Of a stretch of 64,000 nucleotides of DNA, positions 1 to 16,861 are shown one piece after another. The notes under the pieces were generated by a model that was given only the letters and a program-made list of their open reading frames with translations, was not told where the DNA came from and ran no database searches. The stretch is taken from assembly GCF_020085105.1 (NCBI RefSeq), contig NC_058058.1, positions 1,054,251-1,118,250 of the forward strand, given 5' to 3'. Within the stretch, counting starts at the first letter, position 1. Each line of letters opens with the position of its first letter. This DNA is from Siniperca chuatsi. Its lineage: Eukaryota; Chordata; Actinopteri; Centrarchiformes; Sinipercidae. Both the position numbers and the translations under genes were made by a program.

Positions 1-129
1 ATATGTAAAGTGAATATTTAGTGGCTTCAAAAACTATTCTGACCCCTGCACATTTTGCACACTTTATGTTATAGATTTGATTTAAAATGGATTATATCTA
101 CACACAGTAATTCATACAATAATGACAAA

Positions 130-928
130 GACGGTGTCGTCCCTCATTCGAGTGTTTTCTATCATAGAAAAGGTTTCAGTCGTAGTCGTCTGGACGCTGT
201 TTTCAGAATCAAGACGTTTCGGCTCCCATCCGGAAGTCATTCTCAATTGTGAAGAAATGGGACGGGAACTAGAAATTTAAGCTACTCTGTGTTACATAAG
301 CCCCGCCCTCAGGAAGGAGTCTACCTGAGTATCTGTTGATTATTCTGCCTAGTTTCACCTGAAACTGACCTAATAGTTTCCATGATGGCCCAGTAATCAG
401 TAATCAGGCCTGTTGTTTTCTGGCTGCACCTCCCTCATCACTGTTAAGTACCTGATTAGCATGTGATTGGCTTGACCACGGTGTTAATACACTGTGACAG
501 ACTTTGGGCAAATTGAATCTCAGACCACCATTTCTGTTTAAAGAGGGGTTCTCTTTTTTCACAAAAATGGCTTCTTTGACACCCCGTTCAAATAAAACCC
601 CTCTTTGAACAGAAATGGTGGTCTGAGATTCAACTTGCCAACTGTTTACCACAGTGTATTAACACCGTGGTCAAGCCAATCATATGCTAATACTGATTAC
701 TGGGCCATCATGGAAACAAAAGAAGGTCAGTTTCAGGTGAAACTAGCTATTAACAGACACTCAGGTAGACTCCTTCCTGAGGGCGGGGCTTAAGCAACAC
801 AGAGTAGCTTAAATGTCTGAGTTCTCAGACCATTTTCACAGTTGAGAATGACTTCCGGATGGGAGCCGAAACGTCTTGATTCTGAAAACAGCGTCCAGAC
901 GACTACGACTGAAACCTTTTCTACGATA
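130..928. repeat. Foldback (long inverted repeat) element, copy 1
   Basis: The two ends are inverted copies of each other. The left arm carries AAAAGGTTTCAGTCGTAGTC and then the CCCATCCGGAAGTCATTCTC block. The right arm repeats both as the reverse complement and ends near CCTTTTCTACGAT. The arms run for well over 100 bases and continue inwards with further inverted similarity. Only short non-coding ORFs occur. The same family appears near 13.6, 15.4 and 22.2 kb, with short remnants at about 26.5 and 29.6 kb. It looks like a non-autonomous foldback or MITE-type transposon. I do not recognise the superfamily. Confidence 0.75.
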
Positions 929-1079
929 ATGACAAAGTTATTTGTCCATATATGTAAACATATACAGTCTTATATTTAATATAAACCTCCATCTATGACC
1001 TCATATTAGATATCTGTACGAGGGGGAAATGATGCAGCATACTGTATATATGTATATGTGCTTTTAACAACCTCGCAGC

Positions 1080-1720
1080 AACTTGAGGAATAAGAATTTG
1101 ACGCATTTTAAAAATGTATTTAACTCAGTGCTGCAAACAGTCGTTAGTTGGCGGGTTTGCTGGACGGTTTCTCCCGGCACGAGGACAATAACACCGCTGT
1201 CAGACGGTCACTCCCACCTCTCTGCAGCCGGAGCAGCGCGCTCACTTTCTAACATCAAACGGCATTTCAAGGCGCTGATTTCAGCCCGGTTTCGCGCTGA
1301 CAGCCGGTAAAGCGGCTGCCGGGTAGCGACACATGCCGGCTGTCACGGTGCCGTTAAACGCTGCTGCTACTACTACTACCGGAGCGGGAGGCATGTTTGT
1401 GTGGGGGGCAAAACACAGCCCGCCGCCGGCCATGCTGAGTACACACACCAGCTAATGTTAGCTGGAAACGCAAAGCATGTAGCGGCGGCCGAAATGTGAC
1501 AGCCGTGCTCCCCGTGTCATGTCTGACTGCCGTGTTTACAGCGGTCGTAGCGCCGGTGGTCATGTGCCTGCCATTTACTATTACAACACACACACACACA
1601 CGCACACACGGACCCAGCTCAACATGTTACTGCCGAGCTAACTGGCTAGCGGACAACACAAGACACCCCTCTGTATTAGCTGACCGGGGCAGCGACACTT
1701 CAACACGCTAGCTGGATTTA
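1080..1720. promoter_or_regulatory. CpG-rich promoter-like stretch
   Basis: This stretch is much richer in C, G and CpG than its AT-rich surroundings and contains many CG-containing words such as GCGGCGGCCG. No convincing coding exon is present on either strand. A CA-rich tract lies at about 1,585-1,610. It may be the CpG island and 5' end of a neighbouring gene that leaves the window to the left. That is inference from base composition only. Confidence 0.35.
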
Positions 1721-2640
1721 TTACAAGCACATTTGACGATGTTTCAAATCCGTAGAAAGTGAGAAAACTGCCTCCAATGAAATAAAGTGATATTAGTTTG
1801 TCTAACGTTGACATTTGCCGCGTTCCTATTTGGCTAGCTAGAAGCCCGCTGCTAACCGTAAGAGGCTAGCTAGCTAGCCTAGCTAGTTGACATCAGATAG
1901 CATTAGCTAACAAGCACAGAAACACCCATTAAACGTGTTTTTACACGCTATTTGTAATTTCTAAATAATTCCCGATATCAGTTAATTTATTCTGGTATTA
2001 ATGTATGATCGGTTCGGTGAGTCTCATTTCAGTATTTAATTTAAAAAAGAAAAAGAAAGTACCTGAGCCAAGATACAGCAAAAATCCCCTTTCAGATTTT
2101 TTTGTGATTGGACGACTTTGTTATGTCTGCCTGACTACAAAGCCAACGTCTATTCCGATTGGTGAGCCGTCACAAATCTACCCGGATACCAAAAGCGGGT
2201 GAAATTCCATTCGTCGAGCAGAATTATTTTTCTGACAGGGAGTATTCTGATTGGACGCGTTTTGCTGGTCTGCCCAGTTACAAAACAGATGAATTTATCT
2301 CGCACAATCTGCATAGCAACAGCCGCCTGTTTAGACAGTAAAAGCGAAAGGACTTCAAATAAACATTTTAGAAATATGTATTAAACATGTCTAAAGCCTA
2401 AACAGGAGTCCATATTATATTAGTTTGAGGCCAATTTATTGGATTGTATGTTCTTACATTTTTTGAGGGAATTATTTTATGGTGTAATTTGACCAAATAT
2501 CCACTTTATGTAGGATCCCTCAGGGTAAATTTAACTATTTTTTGACAGGAATAACGTTAATGTGGATTGAAATTAAATACAAACCGACAAACTAAAATAC
2601 AAAACAAAATGTTAATTATAAAAACCGTGTCCAATAAGAC
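1721..2640. other. Intergenic, no gene seen; three inverted CCAAT boxes
   Basis: No coding signal is visible. Three ATTGG motifs (inverted CCAAT, the NF-Y site) lie at 2,107-2,111, 2,158-2,162 and 2,250-2,254 within about 150 bases. The sequence around the first and third is partly similar (GATTGGACG), suggesting a small local duplication. Together with the CpG-rich stretch to the left it could be a promoter. Confidence 0.3.
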
Positions 2641-2673
2641 ACGATCAGCCTGAAACCGTTAAAACCCTCGACA

Positions 2674-3796
2674 TTGCGGATCATGTTTTTTGACTTCTCC
2701 AGTGCTTTCAACACCATCCGGCCGGCCCTGCTGGGGGAGAAGCTGGCAGCGGTGCAGGTGGACGCCCCCCTTGTGTCCTGGATTGTGGACTACCTGACTG
2801 GCAGACCACAGCACGTGAGCCTGCAGCGCTGTGTGTCGGACAGCGTGGTCAGCAACACTGGGGCCCCTCAGGGGACTGTCCTCTCTCCCTTCCTCTTCAC
2901 CATCTACACCACGGACTTCAGCCACCACACAGAGTCCTGCCACCTTCAGCAGGTTTCTGAGGACTCTGCTGTGGTGGGATGTATCAGCGGTGGTGATGAG
3001 TCTGAGTACAGGGCTGTGGTGGGGAACTTTGTCTCATGGTGCGAGCAGAACCATCTGCAGCTCAATGCGACAAAGTCTAAGGAGCTGGTTGTGGATCTAC
3101 GGAGGGCCAAGGCACCAGTGACCCCGGTTTCCATCCAGGGGGTCAGTGTGGACATTGTGGAGGACTACAAGTACCTGGGAGTACACTTAGACAACAAATT
3201 GGACTGGGCTAAGAACACTCAAGCTGTTTACAGGAAGGGCCAGAGCCGCCTCTGTTTCCTGAGGAGGCTGAGGTCCTTCAACATCTGCCGGACGATGCTG
3301 AGGATGTTTTATGAGTCTGTGGTGGCCGGTGCTGTCCTGTATGCTGTTGCATGCTGGGGCAGCAGGCTGAGGGCGGCAGGTTGAGGGCAGCAGGCTGAGG
3401 GCGGCAGGTTGAGGGCAGCAGGCTGAGGGCAGCAGGTTGAGGGCGGCAGGCTGAGGGCAGCAGGCTGAGGGCGGCAGGCTGAGGGTAGCAGGCTGAGGGC
3501 AGCAGGATGAGGGCAGCAGGCTGAGGGCAGCGGACGCCAACAGACTCAACAAACTGATCCGTAAGGCCGGTGGCATTGTGGGGGTGGAGCTGGACTCTCT
3601 GGCGGTGGTGTCAGAGAGGAGGATGCTGGCCGAACTACACGGCATCTTGGACAGCGTCTCCCACCCGCTCCATGACGTGCCGGTCAAACAAAGGAGCACC
3701 TTCAGCGGAAGACTCATCCCCCCACAATGCACCACAGAGCGCCACAGGAAGTCATTCCTGCCTGTGGCCATCAGACTCTTTAACTCCTCCCTCTAA
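2674..3796 (+). pseudogene. LINE reverse transcriptase, C-terminal half, broken
   Basis: The open frame from about 2,674 shows the palm motif FFDFSSAFNTI, then TGAPQGTVLSPFLF. The position of the catalytic [Y/F]xDD box reads VSEDSAVVG, so the first catalytic Asp is Glu. A thumb-like region and an ACWGS motif follow. The frame then enters a 15-bp tandem repeat that brings a stop at about 3,384. Reading resumes after the repeat with DANRLNKLIRKAGGIVG and ends at a stop near 3,796. The enzyme would be inactive because of both the active-site change and the interruption. The family assignment rests on motif recognition. Confidence 0.75.
3358..3530 (+). repeat. 15-bp GC-rich minisatellite inside the LINE ORF
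   Basis: About eleven or twelve copies of a unit close to GCAGGCTGAGGGCAG occur, with C/T and A/G variants. The ancestral codons (SRLRAA, then DANRLNK) are recognisable on both sides, so the array grew by expansion of a stretch of the LINE's own coding sequence. Confidence 0.85.
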
Positions 3797-4351
3797 GTGT
3801 CAGTCTGTATGACCCGAAGTCACTAAACTGGACATTGATCATTAACATCTCTGCCATAATTAATAATAATTGTGCAATATTCTGTGTTCTACTTACGTGC
3901 AATATTAGTTTTCCCTTGTTAGTTTTTCTTATTTATTGCTACTGAAACTATATACCTCAGTTACTCTCGACAGTACATGCACCTCCGCTTATTAATATTA
4001 TTTATTACATAAGAAGTTACATTGTATTTTATACTGTACTTTCATCATCAACCAGTAAACCCACTTGGTACTCGACACTTAGTTTATCTTATACTTATAC
4101 CGACATGATACTTCATTTATTTTCTGACCTGTTTTATAGTTTTATAGTGTATTATATCGTTTGCTAGTACTTTCTCCTGTGTGCACTGACGTAAAGGCGA
4201 GCTGCTGTAACAAAGAGTTTCCCTTCGGGGATCAATAAAGTATTTCTGATTCTGATTCTGATTAACCACAGGATGTTCATTTTCAAGTAAAACACTTGAT
4301 TAAACAACCCCACATTTTTTTAACAGCTACTGAATAGACGTGTCCAACTGT

Positions 4352-4354
<3 letters not shown>

Positions 4355-4425
<71 letters not shown>
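4355..4425. repeat. (TA)n microsatellite
   Basis: An uninterrupted TA dinucleotide run of about 35 units, just downstream of the psmb4 poly(A) signal on the minus strand. Confidence 0.95.
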
Positions 4426-4428
<3 letters not shown>

Positions 4429-4550
4429 ACTGGACAGACATTTAAATGTTTTATCTGGGGAAAAAGTGACTTTTATAATCCTGTGATTTCCAGTTCGAAC
4501 TTTTCAAGCGTTCATCTTAAGAAAACACAAACTTTTTATGACTCATCACA

Positions 4551-4556
4551 TTTATT
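4551..4556 (-). terminator. psmb4: psmb4 polyadenylation signal AATAAA
   Basis: Plus-strand TTTATT reads AATAAA on the minus strand, about 110 bases beyond the psmb4 stop codon. No other close AATAAA lies between stop and signal, which gives a short 3' UTR. Confidence 0.7.
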
Positions 4557-4668
4557 TTCCATTATACAAAAGTTACAGTGAACATCAGAAAAAACTAAAC
4601 TGGGATAGATAAGCTGATGGCGCGCGCAGTTGCTGTTGTTGTTTGACTTCATCAGTCGCAGCTCGTCT

Positions 4669-10922
<6,254 letters not shown>

Positions 10923-10995
10923 GTTGAAAATACCTGGAGGAAGTGACGACACAGCGTCTTCTTGATGGCACTCAAGCAGTTTGACGTCACGCAGC
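10923..10995 (-). promoter_or_regulatory. psmb4: psmb4 proximal promoter with CRE and ETS-like sites
   Basis: Upstream of the psmb4 start codon a palindromic TGACGTCA (CREB/ATF site) lies at 10,982-10,989. An ETS-like GGAAGTGACG lies close to the start. No TATA box is seen and the region is CpG-rich, as expected for a housekeeping gene. Confidence 0.55.
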
Positions 10996-11072
10996 GGCGC
11001 TGTACCGCCGCCTGCTGGTGGGAGGGACGAACTGCTGTTTTTACACGATTATTCACCTCAAAGCGACGTTAT

Positions 11073-11560
11073 TCAAGGTTCAAGGTCAGTCATTCTACAA
11101 CACAGGGCTGCCCTAACCCTGCACGGTGAAATTAATAATTAATTAATTAATAATTAAAATAAAAAAAATAGAATAAAAATGAAAATAAAAACAATATATA
11201 CAGTTATCCATATACACATACTTTATACAAAGGTATGGTAATGTGCAAAACCAGCACAACAGAAAGTTCCATGTCATTTATTTACGGTGGAGGGTGGAGG
11301 ATGAGGTGGAGGAGGGAAGAAGCTGCTCCGTAGTCTGGTGGTACGACAGCAGATGCTTCTGTATCTCTTTCCAGACGGGTGAACAGGCTGTGGCTGGGGG
11401 GGGTGGGTGACACACCTCACCTCTCCGATATCGCTGGTAGGTTGGTACCAATGGTCCTCTGAGCGGTTTTAATCCCCTGCAGAGCCCTCCGGTCCTGGCC
11501 GTGCACAGTCAGGATGCTTCTGTTGCTCCTCTGTAAAAGTTAACAAGAACTTGGCACAGG
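11073..11560 (-). repeat. Dispersed repeat, probably antisense LINE 3' region
   Basis: The block GAAGAAGCTGCTCCGTAGTCTGG and following text (cut here at motif level) is of a kind seen often in fish genomes. It has a tail-like AAGGTTCAAGGT at its left end and an AT-rich stretch at 11,130-11,200. No ORF is present. The classification is tentative. Confidence 0.4.
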
Positions 11561-11702
11561 AAATTTGCCTTCTTAAGTTTCCTTAAGAAATGCAGCCATT
11601 TCTGAGTTTATAATTAATTATTATTATTTGTTATACGTTTATTATGATTATTATTATTGACATTATATTTTGACCGTCCTCTTGAGTTCCAGTCCAGACC
11701 CA

Positions 11703-11880
11703 GGGGTGGAAAGTACATTTTGAGGTACTTGTACTTTACTTGAGTATTTCCATTTGATGGTACTTAATAACTACTCCACCACGTCTCAGAGGCAAATATT
11801 GTACTTTTTGCTTCACTACATTTATCTGACAGCTTTAGTTACAGATTAAGATCGTACATACTGTAGGCCTATATTTATAT
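11703..11880. repeat. Common fish dispersed repeat (GGTGGAAAGTACATTT type)
   Basis: Contains the words GAGGTACTTGTACTTTACTT, AATATTGTACTTTTTGCTTC and TTATCTGACAGCTTTAGTTA, familiar from a very abundant non-coding repeat of spiny-rayed fishes. A related piece is at 17,700-17,870. No coding potential. Confidence 0.6.
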
Positions 11881-11886
11881 AATATA

Positions 11887-13200
<1,314 letters not shown>

Positions 13201-13202
13201 TA

Positions 13203-13570
13203 TAAGATAAGATAAGACTTTATTTATTCCAAGGGAAACTTTTGTGCAGCAGTTGCAGTTCAAAGTGGGAAAGAGTGTGTTGTGGAGAGCTGGTTGTGAG
13301 GGGGCATGTATGGTGTTGATGGTTATAACAGGAGGTTGAGGGGGGCAGATGGTCCAAGAGCTGGAGGAGGGGTGAACAGTTGAAGAACAGATTCAACTCG
13401 TTGGCCCAGTCCAGGTCCCCCCGTTACCTGAACCCGTCTCTGAAGGCCCTCTTCTTCTCATTCGAGAGGACCTTAATGTCTCTGGTGACCCGGGGTTTGT
13501 TGTTTGATATAAAGTATTTACAATGAGCTCCACCAGCTGCAACATTAAAAAGCTCCTTACATGTTAATAC
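13203..13570 (-). mobile_element. LINE 3'-end fragment, minus strand
   Basis: The left end reads GATAAGATAAGACTTTATTT, which on the minus strand is an AATAAAGTCTTATCTTATC tail of a fish non-LTR element. Sequence to the right (CCCGTCTCTGAAGGCCCTCT) is a recurrent part of such elements. No intact frame is seen. Confidence 0.5.
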
Positions 13571-13576
13571 ATCAGT

Positions 13577-13975
13577 AATCGTAGAAAAGGTTTCAGTCGT
13601 AGTCGTCTGGACACTGCTGACACTGAATCAAGACGTTTCAGCTCCCATCCGGAAGTCATTCTCAATTGTGAAAATGGTCTGAGAACTCAGAAATGTAAGC
13701 TACTCTGTGTTGCTTAAGCCCCGCCCTCAGGAAGGAGTCTACCTGAGTATCTGCTGTTTACCTGCCTGGTTTCACCTGAAACTGACCTTCTTTTGTTTCC
13801 ATGATGGCCCACTAATCAGTAATCAGGCCTATTGTTTTCTGGCTGCACCTCCCTCATCACTGTTAAGTACCTGATTAGCATGTGATTGGTTCATATCAGG
13901 TTCTTAACAGTGATGAGGGAGGTGCAGCCAGTGTCCAGATGACTACGACTGAAACCTTTTCTATGATAGAACACT
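13577..13975. repeat. Foldback element, copy 2 (internally deleted)
   Basis: The left arm (GTAGAAAAGGTTTCAGTCGT) and the right end (GACTACGACTGAAACCTTTT) match copy 1, but the centre is shortened to under 400 bases. Confidence 0.75.
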
Positions 13976-14011
13976 CCTGGACGAATGAGGGACTACACCG
14001 TCTTACATCAG

Positions 14012-14040
14012 TAATAATAATAATAATAATAATAATAATA
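14012..14040. repeat. (TAA)n microsatellite
   Basis: Ten AAT/TAA triplets between the foldback element and the first array block. Confidence 0.9.
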
Positions 14041-14318
14041 TACACTCTGAAAGGGATCACCAAGTACTTTTTGTGGGACTTTTACTCGTAACAGAGGCTT
14101 CAAACTGTGAGTTAATACCAGCAAGTAGAACCAAAGATGGTTTGATTAAAATGCAGATCATTTGAGAAAAGCAGAGCCATCATTTTTATTTAAAGCCATT
14201 TGAAAAAGAAACACACATCCAGGTTTTAGTAATTGTTTTGCTTTTATTTTATTCGTGAATGACATATCTAATATATGCTGACACTTTGATGTTTGTTTGT
14301 TCCAACATCTTCACTCAG

Positions 14319-14491
14319 GACTGTTCAGGCTCCGCTGCTGGAGAAGATTTCTTATGACAAAAATCTGCGAGGAGACAAGAGGAGAAGAATTTATATTTTT
14401 CATTTATTTAATTTGCTATTTTTTTGTTTAGGTGAAACACTAAAACTTCCCTCCACCAACTGTGCACATCAAGTTCAGTTTACTGGTCCTG
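14319..14491 (+). other. Two exon-like segments of unknown gene, copy a
   Basis: The first segment follows a CTTCACTCAG acceptor and reads TVQAPLLEKISYDKNLRGDK. The second (14,432-14,491) lies between TTTTTGTTTAG and GGTTAGT and reads ETLKLPSTNCAHQVQFTGPG. Both have splice-like borders and one open frame each. The pair is repeated in every array unit, at 24.5 kb in similar form and at 23.4, 37.0, 55.5 and 59.4 kb in a form with a stop. I do not recognise the protein. It may be a fragment of a gene trapped in the duplicating unit. Confidence 0.4.
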
Positions 14492-14519
14492 GTTAGTCCT
14501 TGACTACTACATACTACAG

Positions 14520-15230
14520 ACGAACGCAGTATGCAGCATGTACTACTTATCGCTTTTCATAGTAATATTATGCAGTATGCTAGGCCAGGCTTACCCGGTT
14601 TCCGGTTTTGGTAAACAATAGGAGGAATATGAATGTATACGATAATACGTAAATGTCTGATTTAATCTGTAAGGAGAACGAGGCTGCAGCCTGAAATCTG
14701 TAACAAACTACCCATAACAAAGCCATAACGTTTAAGTTGAGCCTGCTAAGCTAACGTTTGACATCACGAAGACAACAACGTTAACCTCAGCGAGCTGTCA
14801 ATCAGAAAACAACACGATACACAGAACTTAAATCTAACGTTACGTTATATTTTTTGTCATTAGGACCTAGGATATATGCCTCCCTGTCCACCACTGACGG
14901 GGGGTGTTGCTCTCCGCCATTTCTACAATGACCAGTTGTTGTGACCATTCCATCGCTTTGCATTGTGGGACACAGTACGCGAGATAGACTGGTCCGATGC
15001 ATACTGGAGATTTTTTCCAAATCAGTACGACATCCGGGTATTTTTGGCGAACTGCAGATTTGGCTTTTGTTTGCATACTGCATGCTACATGCTACATGCT
15101 ACATGCTAGATTCTGGCCAAATCAGTAGGTACTATTAACATAGCAGGCGGTGATGAATACAGCCTGTGTTACAAACTGGAGGTGTGGAGTTTGAAAGACA
15201 CAGTCCAGGTGCATGATGGGAAATGTGGGA
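14520..15230. other. Array intergenic block, no gene; short palindromic repeats
   Basis: Holds repeated ACTACATACT/AGTATGCAGTATGTACTACT words and a tandem CATGCTACATGCTACATG run near 15,090, typical of a non-autonomous DNA element. The stretch around 14,858-14,900 (ATTAGGACCTAGGATATATG then CCTCCCTGTCCACC) is the uninterrupted version of the site where the Ty3/gypsy element sits in later units. Confidence 0.5.
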
Positions 15231-15363
15231 TCCAGTGTTTTTTGGACTAAAAGTCAGGATATCTCCACCTCTGATATTCAGAGTGAATGTCCACTTCATT
15301 TCTCTTCAGTGTGACCTGGTGTTCATGTTAGCTGTTTTCTGTCATGTTGATAAAAGAAATATG

Positions 15364-16132
15364 ATGGTGTCGTCCCTCGTTCGTCCAGGAGTGTTCTATC
15401 GTAGAAAAGGTTTCAGTTGTTGTCATCTGGACGCTGTTTTCAGAATTAAGATGTTTCGGCTCCCATGCGGAAGTCATTCTCAATTGTGAAAATGGTCTGA
15501 GAACTCAGAAATGTAAGATACTCTGTGTTACTTAGGCCCTGCACTCAGGGAGGAGTCTACCTGAGTGTCTGCTGTTTACCCTGCCTAGTTTCACCTGAAA
15601 CTGACCTACTGGGATCGCAGAGCGCCGTGCAGTTGCATCTAAAAGCTACAAACCACACATTTGAAGACAGGTGAAGATTCTAAGTAGAGAGAAGAGTTGG
15701 TTTGAAAGAGGAGTCAAAGAAGCCATTTTTGTGAAAAAAGAAAACCCCTCTTTGAACAGAAATGGTGGTCTGAGATTCAACTTACCAACCGTTTACCACA
15801 GTGTATTAGCACCGTGGTCAAGCCAATCACATGCTAACCAGGTACTTAACAGTGATGAGGGAGGTGCAGCCAGAAAACAATAGGCCTGATTACTGATTAC
15901 TGGGCCATCATGGAAACAAAAGAAGGTCAGTTTCAGGTGAAACTAGGCAGGTAAACAGCAGACACTCAGGTAGACTCCTCCCTGAGGGCGGGACTTAAGC
16001 AACACAGAGTAGCTTAAATTTCTGAGTTCTCAGACCATTTTCACAATTGAGAATGACTTCCGGATGGGAGCCGAAACGTCTTGATTCTGAAAACAGCGTC
16101 CAGACGACTATGACTGAAACCTTTTCTACGAT
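15364..16132. repeat. Foldback element, copy 3
   Basis: About 770 bases with both arms. The left arm reads GTAGAAAAGGTTTCAG and the right arm CTGAAACCTTTTCTACGAT. It lies just beyond the predicted poly(A) region of lipocalin L1. The other units lack it at this place, so it entered this unit after the first duplication or was lost elsewhere. Confidence 0.8.
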
Positions 16133-16232
16133 AAAAGAAATATGTTGATTTAAGAGTTGTTATTTCTGTAAGTCGAACCTGAACAGCTGCTCACTATCTT
16201 TCATGAATGTCGCTTTTTTTTTGGTTATGTTC

Positions 16233-16238
16233 TTTATT
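16233..16238 (-). terminator. Candidate poly(A) signal of lipocalin L1
   Basis: AATAAA on the minus strand (AATAAAGAACATAACC), about 180 bases after the predicted L1 stop. The same signal is at 25,449-25,454 for L2. It is deleted in L3. Confidence 0.5.
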
Positions 16239-16418
16239 GAATATAACCAAAATACAAAACACACAGACATTTACAAAGTGTATACAACCACCTTATGCTT
16301 ACAACATAAATGTAATGTTTTGATAGCTTTCTTGTTATGACAATAAGAAATGAATGTAGCTAGATGGTGTCCTCATTCTTAATCCTGACTACTAAACTCT
16401 GATTGGTCCATTGTTTCT

Positions 16419-16822
16419 TCAACAAGGTAAAGAGCCATCGAAGGCCACCAGGCCTGTATGAATGAATGAAAAACCCACACAGAATGAACCCACATTCAAA
16501 CCCAGAACCAATGTGGTCGACAGCGAGAGCCCGCTCACAGAAACTGACCTGCAACTCCATCGTAGCTGAACGGTCTGTCGTGAGGAAATCCCAGACACTC
16601 TGCCAGTTTCTTATGATCGCTGTGTGCCGCTTTCAACAGCTCAACATCCCGATGGTGCCCCTCCCTCCCTGAGACACACACACGCACACACACACACACA
16701 CACGTCACTGAGTTTAATTTAATTTGTTAAAATAATTGTGAATAAACTGCCAGAACGAGAGAATCCTCACACATACGTTTATATTCCAAAATGTTGAATC
16801 TGTTGTAAAGACAGTAATGTGA

Positions 16823-16861
<39 letters not shown>

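Larger units (their letters stand above)
2640..4262 (+). mobile_element. 5'-truncated L2/CR1-type LINE
   Basis: A reverse-transcriptase C-terminal half is followed by a 3' UTR of about 450 bases. The UTR ends with GGGATCAATAAAGTATTTC and repeated CTGATT units, a tail typical of fish L2-like LINEs. There is no endonuclease domain or 5' end, so the copy is 5'-truncated as LINE insertions usually are. It is interrupted by a minisatellite at 3,358-3,530. Confidence 0.75.

Noticed and set aside
3187-3771. 194-residue minus-strand frame rich in PACCPQPA repeats
   Set aside because: It is the antisense of the LINE and its 15-bp minisatellite.
16140-16175. Alternative terminal lipocalin exon beginning EITTLKSTYFF
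   Set aside because: The acceptor is weak and the whole region is absent from L3, whereas the 35-base exon near 16,453 is present and in phase in all three genes.
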